From Toxoplasma gondii ME49 (taxonomy: Eukaryota > Apicomplexa > Conoidasida > Eucoccidiorida > Sarcocystidae), in NCBI RefSeq assembly GCF_000006565.2, contig NC_031478.1:1471874-1535873 (forward strand): a DNA stretch of 64,000 nucleotides, in the 5' to 3' direction. This document shows, piece by piece, positions 45,829-57,646 of the stretch. The notes beneath the pieces are model-generated. The model saw nothing but the letters and a program-made list of their open reading frames with translations, was not told the DNA's origin and searched no databases. The translations under genes and the position numbers were made by a program. The first letter of the stretch is position 1, and each line of letters starts with the position of its first letter.

Positions 45829-47998
45829 ATGATGCCGCTGTCCTCGTCTCTTTTCCGACCGTATGGTCACCTTTTCCACCAGTTCCCCCGGCGCTTCTTT
45901 TCCTCTGCACAGCGGGGTGACTATTCTTTGATGCTCCCGCGCCATTTCTCCTCCACCGCGTCGTCTGTCACGAAACCGCCGCAGAAGACGGATGCCCCCG
46001 CAAAACATGATGAGCACGACTCTCACCACGGCACAAACAATTTCTACCACATGCCTTCCCACCACTCTCCGTCCCGTCACCACCTGAATCCTGATGGAAC
46101 AATGCGCGACCTCACGACGGCAGAGACTTTCCACTGGGAGCACGCTGAAGCAGAAACGCCTGCCCAGCAGATTGTTTCCGTTAACGGACGCAAGATGGTC
46201 AAGGGCGTTGAGACCAGAGATCTCGTCGAGCTCTTCCTTGTTCACCAAGTACGTCCTTCGTGAGGGATTCGCGGGGGTCTGTAGGCCACAGAAAACCGCG
46301 ACACTCTTGAGCCACCGCAAGGTCAATGGAACGCTTCTTGTTCCCGTAATGGCAAACGAGGTGTCTAGGTGGCATGACACAACAAATTCTGTGCGTCTCT
46401 CAGCGGAGTTGTTCTTGCAGACACTTGGAAAGGCCGGTTTGGGGAACTTGCTGAAAATGGTTTCAAAAACTCGAAACCCCTCGGGGAAAGTGTCTGAGAC
46501 GAATCAGGGTGCGAAGTAAACTTTTTTGGAAGAGCCTTCAGGGAAAACGGAGGTGGACGTACACCAAGCCTATTCCTGTGTTGGAAATATCAACACCAGT
46601 CTTAAGAGCTGAAAGGCTCGCGGCCTGTGTGCACAAAGCATTCAGTGGATAGAACAGGGTATGGCTGCAGACTTGAAAGCCTTGGCGGGGAAAGCAGGAC
46701 TTCGGAGCGGTGGTGTGGAGGTCGCAAAGGGAGCATATTCCTTTTCGCTTGGTCGAGAAGTCGGAATTTTGTAGCAAGCAAAACATCATGAGGGCTTTGA
46801 ATTGTCTTCATTCACTATTTTTCCTCTCCTGAGGATGGATAACTGTTGCCGGAATCGCGGGTTTCACTTGAACTCTCCAGAGTCGAGTTGGGCTTGAAAC
46901 GTGCCTGAAAATACTTTGTTTCTCTTGTGCTGTCCCTGGCGAGACGTCAGGTACGTCACATGTGATTGTTTATTATAATTTGGTGATCCTCATTAAAAAC
47001 ACATTCTATAGAGGAGGCTCCTGTGTCAGCAAGGGCGAAAACTCTAACACGCTGGTAACCACACAAGACTTTTCCGTTTATTTAGATCCGTGAAAGTATT
47101 GACCTAATCGTGGCGAGAGGTGGTATGTAGGGTAGGCGACAGAAGGTGCGAATCTTGCATGATGTTAGTCGGTTGATTGTGGGTTTTTTTCAGAAAAACA
47201 TTCCTTTCTGGCCACGAATGCGTATGAACGTCTGGGGCAACCACGACTTGCTCATGAAGGCTGAGTTCCTTTTCTTCTGGACTCCCACATTCATCACCTG
47301 GTCGCTTGCAAGTAAGAGACGAAAGAGTGTTTTTGCATCAACAGGCATGCGACGCTGTAGATGACGGTGAACGGTCGAAACTGTGACACTTCACCGAATG
47401 GCACTTGAGTGCACGAAGTTCCAGTGGCCTGTGACAGATGAATTTGCCCTCGATGATTGGGTATTGGGTATTAGAGGCGAAACGTGAATAAAACATGCGC
47501 ATTTTATGTTTTCGTGAGACGCACTTGAACGAGCAGGCGGCTTGCTATTATGTTCTTTATGTCGGAAGAGAGGTGACAAAGAACGTATTCAACGGGACGA
47601 GGTTCCTGTGGCAGAAAATGCCGCGTGCATTGGAGGGGCTATCAGTTATCGGACAGATGCTGAGTGGGCAGTTCTGTGGTGTCCGTTTAAAAAACAATGT
47701 CACTGCTCAAGAGCATGCTGCGTATAAGACAAAGGCATGCCCCTAGAGGCTACTGTCGAAAAGCGAATGTTGCACTGCACCAAGAGTAAATGTGTGCGAG
47801 CACTGAATACCCATGGGCTTTCTGCGGACCTAGCAGCGATTCTGTCTACGAATGGTTGCGTGTTTCTGCGCAGTTCCGATGTTCACGCTCTTGTACATGC
47901 TCGACGAAGCGGTGTATGCGGCCATGACCGTCAAAGTTATCGGCAGACAGTGGTACTGGATCTACGAAGTCGAGTCGCCTGTTGACGACGAGGAGTAG
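45829..47998 (+). CDS. COX2A: Cytochrome c oxidase subunit 2, N-terminal half (COX2a), nuclear-encoded, 220 aa
   Basis: Exons are 45829-46248 (phase 0), 47194-47311 (phase 1) and 47874-47998, totalling 663 nt to TAG. The first ~140 residues are a long Ser/Arg/His-rich mitochondrial import sequence ([20 protein letters not shown]) plus a hydrophilic linker. The COX2 membrane part follows: a hydrophobic hairpin at about 163-190 ([27 protein letters not shown]), then the COX2 signature [13 protein letters not shown] at 199-211. The protein stops nine residues later in an acidic tail (SPVDDEE). A complete COX2 would continue with the copper-A domain, which is absent, so this is the N-terminal product of the split cox2 known in apicomplexans and some green algae. 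The partner COX2b is not in the window. An alternative in-frame ATG at 45592 would add 79 residues. Confidence 0.94.
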
Positions 47999-50614
47999 AG
48001 AGCACAGGCGGCTTCCTATGCGTTTCCTAAAGGACGGCTGTTCGAGCGTTGAATGGGCAGTTGATGGTCTGCACCCAGAAGCAAAAGGAAACAACTGGAT
48101 GCCGCAGTTTGCCAGCATCTTTGAGAGGTTTTGGAATCACAGTCGTTTTTCTCGAGTTCAGCAGCGGCTCTGGGACAGCGACCTCGGTTTTGAGAAGCGC
48201 GGGAACAGCACTGCTGTAAACGACGCTCATGTGCTGCGGCGCTGGATGAGCTTGTGAACCCGAGATGAATCGACGTTTCCGTGTACAATTGAGTGTGTGG
48301 ATGGAAAAATACACTTTGTTGAATACAAATGTGAGTACCGTGAAAATACGACCCAGCGAGCCGGAGATATGTTTCCTCTGGACACGGCACTGCGAAAGTG
48401 GTGCGTTTAACCAGGGCTGTCGTCACTTGGAAGAGCAGACACCGCTAGCAGTGGTGAACATAAATATGCGAATTGAAAGAAAGCGGTCTCATGTCCGTTC
48501 TATCGAGTCGCCAATCACGCGTGCCAAGAAAGAAGTGACAAAAGGGATTAGTCGGATCCGACTGTGTGGACTACCCGGACTTGAACAAACATTCTGTGTT
48601 ATTCAGGAAGGGCAGTTTTGTTAAGAGTAAGCGAAAGATGTTTGTCTAACTTTCAACGCCTCAGAGGTACGCCGCGGTGTCTATACACAACGTGTGCACG
48701 CAACGAGGGAAAGCCTCTCGTCGAGCCGCACCTGCCCACGTGTATAACAACTTGCACGATTCTCCATGCCAGTCTGTGGGTGGGGACATCGAAATCGCAG
48801 CCTTGGGGGACAAAACGAGCAGCTTTAGAGAAGGCGAACAGGGAACGTTTTTTTGTGTCGCAGTTGGGCACTTCAGCACCAGACCATTGTTAGAAACAGC
48901 GATTCAAATGAGAACTGTCCTAAAATGAAGTGGTCTTAAGTTAAGTCGAATGGTGGTTGTGGCTATCCCGTTGTAAAGAGAGGTGTCTTCACCGTTTTTA
49001 GTAGCGGATTTCCGAAGCGAGAGTCGAGGTGGAAGCATACAGGCTGGTTCATAATGAAGGATATCCGGAGTTTCTCTGGTTGTCTCTTCATGAACAGTCG
49101 TCCCCTTTTCCCTCGTAGTACGTTCTTCGGAGAAAAATCGGCACGATCATGTTCGTTTTGTTGGCTCTCCAGTCAATACGTCGCAGATCATTTTCTGCTT
49201 GACTGTTCACGGAGAGGTGACAGGCTGTGACGCGCCAACATGAGAAAGCAGAAAAGCTTTGCGTCACGTTGGAAACGAGTGTGTGAATAATTGGCTGTGG
49301 TTAGCTTGAGGAGTCTTTTCGAGGGTTATTTTTCCAAAATGATGTGCACAGTGTCATCTATGGAACAAGGAACGGGGCTGTAGCGTTAGCAGGAAGAATC
49401 CAGGAGGCAACGACCTCCGTTTTTCTGGTAGAGTATGTGACAGTAGTTTAAAGAACCACTCAGACATACACGCGCCATGTTTGGCAATTAGACGGCAAAA
49501 ATTTAGTCATGCATCAATGCAGAAAAGTTGAAGGGAGGCGATTGAGGCAGATACGACGGGCTCGAAAGAATATCAAAGGTTCAGATTTAACGGCAGGCGA
49601 TGCTCAGGAACAAAAGAATTGAATGATACATCTGTGTATCTGAACACGCGGTTGCTCGTTCATTTTCCCGTGCAGTGTATGTACGTGCCTTTGTTAGGAA
49701 GGACTTTGGTCTTATCAATGCTCGAATGCCTCACTTTGTCTCTACATCGGCCTCCCTTGCTAGTGTAGAGAAATCATCCCTTTCAGCCCCAAAACAAAAG
49801 TATGGTGCTAATCAGCTGTACCCACCGGAATCATGAAACTCCTGCGCGAGGGCAAGCGCGGCGAAAACAGTACTTCGACTTCTGTCGAGTGGGACAGCAC
49901 AGTGGCATGCAGAAGGTATGTTCTAGTCGCGTCCCCATTCCCAGTGATTCCAGGGGACCGATCTGCCCATAGGAAACGGTTGCTTTTTCATCAGTACCGG
50001 CAAAAAAGTCAGGTGACCCCAAAGAACTGTGGTGGTACGGTGCAGAGGTCGCGACATTCGTGTGCGCGGAAATGCTGCTTCGTAGCGGTTTCCAGACGCA
50101 CCTGGACTTTGCAAAGGAGAACCAGATAACAAACCCGCGCAAGCATTACAGTTGTGTCCGGCGATGAAAATATGAATTTGACGGGGATTTGATTGGAAAA
50201 AACGCTGGTGGTTGCATGCAGAAAGCTTCGTTCAAGCGTGCAGATTTTTTTTTCGCTCGCTACGCGAGTTACCCGGGGGGCCAGCGCCTCGTCCTCTCGA
50301 TGCTACGGGAACAGTTAGCTACGTGCCGTTCGAGATCGTTGTACCGAGTAAGATGTAGACGAAGGAGAATCATAAGCGTCTCTTTCTCCGTTTTCTCGAT
50401 GACAGTTCCGGGAGTTTACGGAGTGTAGGCCTTTTTACCCCACTTTTTGTGCACGCTCTTTTTCTGTCTCCCGGTGCCACACACCAGCCTCTTTGTTTAC
50501 CGCTTGAAGGTACGCGCGAGTGTCCCAATTTGCAGGAATGACACTACTGCGAATTCATCAGATCAGTTTTTTATGTTTCCCTGTGGTTTGTTATTTCCGA
50601 TTTCTCGAGAAAAC
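47999..50614. other. Intergenic region
   Basis: The COX2a 3' UTR and upstream sequence of the SRS gene. Many short ORFs overlap on both strands without signal, domain or splice support. The last ~150 bases are open in the SRS frame without a convincing start. Confidence 0.5.
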
Positions 50615-51184
50615 ATGGCATATTCACGTCGTGGGGCACACTCCGTCGCCACGAAGGCGGGAGCTCTGTTGTCGATGCTGGTCCTCACCGGTTTCTGCGT
50701 GGTTTTCGTGCGAGCGGGAAACAACGAGTTCCCCGCCACTCAAGTCGCAGACATAACCTGCTCTGCCGAATCGATGGAGCACGCGGTAACGCTTAGTGCC
50801 AATGAAACATTCAGCCTCACATGCGCAACACAAGACTGGGAACCCGTTCCGTCCAAGTTCCACGAAGTCATGTGTCCCGGCCAGGGCTGTAATTGCACCG
50901 ACGCACAGGCAGCTCCTTATGTTGCGTACTTTCCACTAACAAAGTACTGGAAGTGGGTGTCGCCAGAAAACAACAGTGACAAGACACACCAGTGGACAAC
51001 CCCTGTCGGCAAGTGGCTCAACATGCAAGAGGCCGCGACCTTCAGTGTTGGCTGTCGACATAAGAACAACAACACTCTCTGCTTCGTAGATGTCACAGTA
51101 AAGGCTGGCGGTCACGTTCTTGTTCCACCAGTTGCAGCGTCCTTTTTGGCCCTTCTAGCAGCTTCTGCAGTCCAGATCCTGTAA
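50615..51184 (+). CDS. SRS (SAG1-related sequence) surface antigen, single domain, GPI-anchored, 189 aa
   Basis: Single exon. The start at 50615 (AAACATGG) gives a basic N-region and a hydrophobic signal peptide (GALLSMLVLTGFCVVFV) with likely cleavage after FVRA. The mature part of about 150 residues shows SRS-domain hallmarks: DITC, then the strand AVTLSANETFSLTC, a Cys cluster MCPGQGCNC, and the closing pair FSVGC...LCFVDVTVKA. It ends in a small-residue/hydrophobic tail (PPVAASFLALLAASAVQIL) typical of GPI addition. There are seven mature cysteines, one more than the usual six per domain, and several N-glycosylation sequons. SRS proteins are displayed on the parasite surface and act in host attachment and immune interaction. 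Only one domain is present, where many members have two. The exact subfamily cannot be set by eye. Confidence 0.85.
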   Translation: MAYSRRGAHSVATKAGALLSMLVLTGFCVVFVRAGNNEFPATQVADITCSAESMEHAVTLSANETFSLTCATQDWEPVPSKFHEVMCPGQGCNCTDAQAAPYVAYFPLTKYWKWVSPENNSDKTHQWTTPVGKWLNMQEAATFSVGCRHKNNNTLCFVDVTVKAGGHVLVPPVAASFLALLAASAVQIL

Positions 51185-52527
51185 AAAGCCCGCCGTCGCT
51201 TCGAGCTCAGGAGCAGACGCAGGATCCAGCATTGCTGTAGTATGTTCACGTGTCGATGAAAGGTACTTCTGCGTCGGCCGAAGGCGGCTGGCAGGGATGT
51301 AGTGGAGTCGATCGAGTCTAGGGAAAGTGCGGTGGAATGCCCCGATGTGAGCTACAAAAGCAATTGCTGTCGGAGAATGTAGAGGTGGACCACAGGGACG
51401 AGATGAGGGGTTTCCTCGCATAACGGCTGAGAAAAAGGGATTTTCGGTTAGGGACCACCGACGTAGGGAGCAGCCACCGAACGACTGCGACTCTAAATAG
51501 ATGTGTGCATGCGTTGCAACCGTTCTGAATGGTTCTGGTACAGTTATTAAACCAACACCCGGGAGCAGGAAAACCGTCAGTTGATAGAGCACGCAACAGT
51601 GCTGTCCTTCATCTGAGTGGAGTCTGGCGAACACTACAACACGGAGTTGAGTCGCGATCCAAGAGGAGTTTTCCGTTTCAAGAGAGGCACACCATCTAGA
51701 GGTGTGCCATGTACACCGAAACTTGCTGGATCGCGGTTTCGGTGTCGTCGCAGAAAAAAAAGTGTGGTTCCTAGTTGCTTCCAGGAGCCACCCGTTTTCG
51801 TTGTGTGATGACGGCCCACGTATTCCCACGTATTTTCTCCACCCTTCTCTCTGTCTATGACGCGCTCATTCTCTTGTCATCTAAAGAAGCACGCTCCAGC
51901 TCCCTGCGTGATCTCGATGGAGATGCTTTTCAAGAAGTTTGCTTTTCAGTAAGTTTAAACAAAAATAGCAAATCGCTCATCCACCGTTCCACTTGACCAA
52001 CTACGTGCCTCAAAGCGTGTGCTTGATACTCTTTTTACACAGCTCCGCAGTGACGCAAGTGATCGAGTTGCACATGCGTCCGAAATCATACCAGGGGCCC
52101 CTAAAACAAAAAGGTGGACAGCGCCCGTCCTTGTGGTGTTAAAGAGTCTTTTTAAAAGAGTATTCCGGTAGAGGTTTGAAGAAAAACGTAGAGAAGAAAA
52201 TGTGTACAGGATACAGAAGATCAGCTTCAGACGAGCACCTGGAAAAAACAGAGGTCGCGCGTGATCCCACTCATGCAAACACCTGTCTTCTCCCATTCTT
52301 GATATTTATTGAGACTTCTGTTTCTTCTTGCCTGCGGAACTACCCGCATTTGCAAAGGAATTTCTTCGAAGCACAGGAGGCTTTGCCAAATGTCTGAAAC
52401 CTTCATGGCCTGCATAAGTACACCAGCACACCGCAACGTGTCTGTTGCAAAAGAACAGGTGGCAGCGACCCACGGACGTAAAATGATCACGAGAAACAAA
52501 AAATAGTGGAGATGGTTAATATATACT
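51185..52527. other. Convergent intergenic region
   Basis: Between the SRS stop and the stop of the minus-strand thioredoxin-fold gene; both 3' UTRs are expected. An open frame of 224 codons at 51155-51829 (minus) overlaps the SRS 3' end and has no domain-like content. Confidence 0.5.
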
Positions 52528-55500
52528 TCAGATCTCTTGCAGGTAACGGTGTGTATCCTTGTCCATGAGCCTGTTTCCGAAAAAAACACGCATTCGTCGG
52601 ATGTTTTTGGAGGTGCATACGGGGATTTCTGTGGGCTGAATAGGAAACCCACCTTCCTTGGAGGAGATGCAGGCTTCCGCAAATTCCAAGAGAGCCCGTG
52701 AATTTGTGAATTCGCCTGTTAAAGATTCATACGGGCCCACAAGCATCAACGGAATATCGACTTTCGTTGAATGCACTGGAGGCAAAAAACATTATTTGCC
52801 ATACAAAAGGGTGTTCTGTTAGTGAATTGCTTTTACTACACAAAGTCAGAAGACAGAATGGCACAAGGGAAGGTTTCTTAAAAGCGGGTCTTCGTTGCAG
52901 GAACCGTGAATTCAAGGGCTGTCGCGCTACTTCGTGGTCAGTATACAGCGGAAAACACGAGTTGTATAGCTCCAGTCTGTCTGACTAAAAACAAGCAGAC
53001 AGCAGAAAGACCTATTAACCTCCGTACGGTCCTTACCTTCGTAAACAGAGTAGATGAATGTATCCTTCGACACATCCTTCTTCTTCTTCGCCTCAGGCGT
53101 AGGCGCTGAAAACCCGCATACATTTCAAATCCAACACTGTTCGACAGGCTGTCGTACAACATGCTTAAACGGTTATTTCCAAGCGGAAGCCAAGTGCGAC
53201 GTGCTCATCTCCGCGTCTCATTTTTCTCGTTATCGATAAATTTTGTCCGCCTCCACCACGCCGTACACCTCCTCTAGTTTCGCGACGTTCACATTCCGAT
53301 GCTGAATGCGCGATGTAATTCTTCCTCATCAAACACAAAGCGCCCACAAAAGCAGAGAAAAATCAAAAGCGACTCACGCGGTGATATGTTTCCGACGCAT
53401 GCTACTTTCGTTGCATAGAACGATTTCGCTCCGAGGTCGATGCCGGTCACCTGAAAGAATCGAACAGCAAAGATAACCCACAAAAAGAACGAGATTTTCC
53501 CTCAAGAATTGGTTGTAAACAAACATTGAAGAAAGCGGGACACCACATTATGCTTATGCAACTTCAGAAGTGAAATGGAACAGGAACTCACCTCGTATTT
53601 CCCGGTGTCTACGGTGATAACCTTGAGCTTCCGGGTCTTTCCTTTCTTGCCAACACTGCCTGCAATGACCTTGTTTTTCGTCTCGGGGGTAAAACCTCCT
53701 TTTCGTGCGAACATAATGCACCGACTACCCGGCGGGAAGAGGCAGTTCTTGGTGAAGGAAATGTTCTGCAGAGAGACCCACACAAAATAACAAAAGTGTG
53801 ATCCATCTACAATGCCACCAAAAAACACGTCCTTTCCCAACACTGCTGACGAACATTCCAAAAGGAATCTAAAGGCAACACCTAGACATCACACTTACAT
53901 ACACGTACGCATATATATATATATATATATATTCCCTCTTGTGTGTCTGTAAAATGTCAAAAAGCGGCACAGCACACACTGACTGCATTTGTCTGTCGTT
54001 CCGCGTTCGTAATTGTACATTCTGCTCCGTCGATGTCCGAAACAGTAAGGCCCGCAACAACTCACACGTCTACGTGTCTCCGCCGCTCCATCTATCAAGA
54101 CCCTTGTATCTTCTGTGTCGTTTGTCTGCACTGCTTGGGCTGCTATCTACTAGCCTGTTGATCGAGTTAACTGTTGTTCCGTTAGAGTAGCTTCCGAGTG
54201 GTGCCTGAACTCAAAGTGTCTTTTCAAGCAATCCCCCTCATCGAAAAACAACACTAAGTGCGCGGTGCAATCACGCCGGCGTGACACACTCACCTCTTCA
54301 ACGTTGCGCACTTCGACTTTGGTATTCTTCTGCAAAAAAGATGACAAATTTTCCCAGTTTTTCAGGGCCCATACATTCAGAATTCGCGGAGCCTTTCCGT
54401 TGGTGATAACCATCGCCTCGGTGCTGGACGGGATACGGAAACGCTCCGAGAACTTTGCTCCGCTTGGCAGCGAGGCTGCGAATAACAGAGTTGCCAGTAG
54501 GGCAACCAGTCAAACAAAATGCGCAAGTGCAGACACAAGCTCTCTGCACACCTGCACGTACGTCCGCTGGCTGTCACGCAAATCACGTATTGAAGAAGTG
54601 TCGCGGGAAGACGAATAAATAGGTAGAGCTAGATAGCACGCGTGTGGAAATGTCGGATATAAAGAAGCGGGTACTCAGCCGGACAGACACATCAAAACAC
54701 ACCGACAGACGCAAACCCTCCAAGAGAGAGGAAAGGGTAGAGATAACAAGAAACAAGAAGAACGGCGTGTGAAACAGAGAAGGTAGAGTGAACTACGAGC
54801 AAAGGGGCAAGATCGAAAGCTGCTTATTGGTTAAAACGAACACGATCTTTACCTGAGCAGTCGACGCTTCCTAGATTCCCGAATTTCATGAGCTCCTGAC
54901 GGTGATTGTCTAGAATCTCAGGGACCTTCCTGGGTACGCAAAAGGGCAACATAGGCTCCATGCGAGTCTGCCTCACTGAAACCACGCCAAATAGCCACTT
55001 TCTAGCCGTAATGACACAAGGTCAGTTGCCTACCGGGCTGCGAACATGGCAGCCGCCAAACTCAAACGAAACGCTACTGAGAGGGTTCATCTGTCTTCCT
55101 AACTGCAGCGTATAGTAAGAACACCACCAACATCTAAGGACCAGGCACAGCATGATTCCACAAGAATTCGCGGGAGACTCGAAATGTTCAATGACCTCTG
55201 CTTCATCACGCAAAAGCGACGGAGCTGCCAAGGCGAGGAAATGCATTCGCAGGAAAGAGCGACGAAGTATCAGTGCTAAGCCGCGATACGCTTGAAGACG
55301 TTTGAGCACCTACCATTTCTTGTTTTCTGGCCATCGGCAAAGAACAATCCACGGACTGCCGCCAAACATGACTTCTGCAAAGGTGGAGCGACAGGGAATG
55401 GAACAGACCTTTTGCAAAGTGTGAATGCTTTTCTTGAATCACGAAAGCCAGTAAACATGTGAAAGCACCACGCACGAGCACGTTCGCCAACACTTCGCCG

Positions 55501-56559
55501 ACGCTTCACAGTGAGCCCCATCATCCAAGTACGTGGGTTCACTTCCATGTTTTGTGCATCGAGCCACGAGATCTGTTCGCAAAAGACCGACTGCAGTCTC
55601 ATGCTGATGAGCCTTGGCTTCCGAGCACCAACCCTCTGACAATCGATCGAGTGTGCCGGAGAACATGTGCAACTCGAGGGGGCAAACTTTCCTCTGAGAG
55701 CACTCTGCAGTTCAAAAATCAAACCCTGACGCTTGGCGTCCTGACACAGTTAATATTCTTCCATTCAGCAAATCGCCACAAACTGGGAAGAAGTGACTGC
55801 AGGCCGGCGCGTCATTCGTTGCATCTCTGCGAAGATGTCGCAGACCCCAGAAGCCCACGCGATCCAGGGCGACAGCCCAGCCTCCGTTCTTCGAACGCGC
55901 TGCATCTGATTTCACCGCTGGCACAAGGGGGGGACAGCGTGGGATACGCCATTGCAGTTGGTGTTTTCCATGTTCGTTCACACATAGAACGTACCCTTAA
56001 GGCGCTCCGTGTCTGTAACGTCAATGTTCCGGAAGCCGAAATTCAAATCTAGATACGCCCGATAAATTGCCTGCGGAGCAAACAAAGCTACACAGCCTCC
56101 CCTTTTCGAACAGCGCAGTTCTTCCACGGTGTGCACACCTGCAGTGCACTTGAAAGGAACGCTCCCGGTACAGTTCATTCGATATCAAAAATAAGCTCAG
56201 TGTGCCACGCCCGCGCCTATTCAAGGACGTAGGCAGTGGTCAACCCGGCAGGTTGACACAAGGAAAGTGGGCAAAAACACCGAGGGAGTCGTCGAGAGGC
56301 TAACAAGCTGAACAGCACACACGCATCCCGATACATCTCTGATTCCGGTGTCGGTGCGTGTTGCAAAAGACGCAAAACAGTTAGTAAACAGAGACAGTTG
56401 CCCATGGAGATGCATACACAAGTATAGAAGTGCATACTCGGGGTAAAAAAAAAGAGATCTGAAAATACAGATCAACACGTAGTCTCCTTCATGCCTCACC
56501 TGTGTGATGCCGGCGATGATTACGAATGCCACAGCAGCGACTGCAGACAAAGCCGACAT
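52528..56559 (-). CDS. Secretory-pathway thioredoxin-fold protein lacking CxxC, 9 exons, 339 aa
   Basis: Minus-strand exons are 56559-56500, 56070-55995, 55374-55314, 54929-54853, 54475-54294, 53765-53592, 53450-53378, 53105-53037 and 52775-52528. They sum to 1,020 nt with all phases consistent. Residues 1-20 are a hydrophobic signal or signal-anchor (MSALSAVAAVAFVIIAGITQ). A region with thioredoxin-fold pattern follows: RLKEVMFGGSPWIVLCRWPE, then ILDNHRQELMKFGNLGSVDC. The position where an active enzyme has CxxC reads CRWPENKK, so no dithiol is present. A second similar unit may start at ILNVWALKNWENLSSFL. A Lys-rich linker (EAKKKKDVSKD) leads to a C-terminal domain with LVGPYESLTGEF and ALLEFAEAC. 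The overall look is of an ER-resident redox-inactive thioredoxin/DNAJC16-type protein, but no J-domain HPD is present and the family is not certain. Confidence 0.85.
53911..53932. repeat. (TA)n microsatellite in an intron
   Basis: A TA run in the intron between exons 54475-54294 and 53765-53592 of the thioredoxin-fold gene. Confidence 0.85.
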
Positions 56560-56909
56560 TGAAAATCAACTGTAAACTCAGAAGTGGTTTCCAGTGCACT
56601 GCCGGGTTTCCCGCGAGTTAACTGGATCCGACACAAAACCACCACGCCTGTTAATTCTTTTGCTTTTGTCTTGTTGGCTGTTCCCGTGCGCTCGCACACA
56701 CTCGCCTAATAAAAGGGTGTGACTACTCCTGTACACCAGTTTAATCAGTAAATATACTTGCAAAAAATACATATAAATCAGACAACTACAGTTTGCCTGT
56801 GTGCACGGGCACAAAATAGAGAAAGAGTTTGTCTCCCCCGAACAGTTCCCCAAACCCTGGGCCCTGCCAAGAGTACCACAGAAATCTACATCGAGATACG
56901 AGGCTGTAC
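56560..56909. other. Short intergenic region, both flanking genes on the minus strand
   Basis: 350 bases between the ATG of the thioredoxin-fold gene and the stop of the small membrane-protein gene. It must serve as the 5' leader/promoter of the first and the 3' UTR of the second. Nothing else seen. Confidence 0.5.
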
Positions 56910-57646
56910 TTATGTACCAATGAAGCAGCTTGCGGAGCGTAGCATAAAAATGCCAAAGACGCTGAGCATTAGTCGCCTACTTGTTAGTCTCTGTTTCCAG
57001 ACGTTTTCTTCTACGTTGTTGCGATACCGGCGTACGCCGGTTTCGGCGAAGACGTCTCTCCAAAATTTGTCGTTCCTTCTGCGAGCTTCTTGAACTCTTC
57101 TGGCGCGTTCTGGATCTTCAGTTGGAGCGTCGGAAACCTGCTCAGTTTGCGTAGGCTCCTTCGGTGACGGATCACGGGGACATACCGCCATCGTTTCGGC
57201 CATTCTTCCTGGGTTAGGCAAGCGGAATAAATGCGCAAAACATACCTAATTGCTCTCCACGGAGAACGAGCCACTTTCAAAACATGGCCAAGAAAATGGT
57301 GGTAGGCATCGAATTTTAAAACGGGACTTGGAACGGGAACGAAATGACCAGAGACGGATGGCGCTTGACTGTCCCGTTCAAAACTTGGATCAGCCCGGAA
57401 GTCACGGAAGGCTCAAAGAAACAGGGGAAAAGCGACAATGACTGCGAATGTAAAAACCGTTAAAAAGGTCGGCGTTATATGTAGTGGCAGTCTGCCGGTT
57501 CTCTTCTTGGAAAGAAGCGACGGTTGAAGTTTGATGGAAACGCCGTCGCCAGCGCGCTCACCCGACTGCGTCGCATGCACCGTGCCGCTGGGTGGGAAGA
57601 TGACGCATCTGTTCGCTCGCGTGGCTCTTTGACAATATCTATTCAT
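56910..57646 (-). CDS. Small single-pass membrane protein, 127 aa, possible mitochondrial targeting
   Basis: Two exons: 57646-57562 (ends TCG G^GTGAGCGC, phase 1) and 57208-56910 (after CCTAACCCAG), 384 nt to the stop. The N-terminus MNRYCQRATRANRCVIF is basic, hydroxylated and free of acidic residues, as in mitochondrial presequences. An acidic/charged middle follows (TEDPERARRVQEARRRND), then KFWRDVFAETGVRRYRNNVE. One hydrophobic segment near the C-terminus (LMLSVFGIFML) ends in CFIGT. An alternative start within exon 2 (57203) would drop the presequence, but the in-phase splice favours the longer form. I do not recognise the family. Size and architecture would suit a small inner-membrane complex subunit, which is inference only. 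Confidence 0.65.

Noticed and set aside
51155..51829. A 224-codon minus-strand frame after the SRS gene
   Set aside because: It overlaps the SRS 3' end, has no signal, domain or splice support, and lies where two 3' UTRs converge.
52528..56559. Calling the thioredoxin-fold protein a DnaJ protein
   Set aside because: No HPD tripeptide or J-domain helices are present in the reconstructed product.
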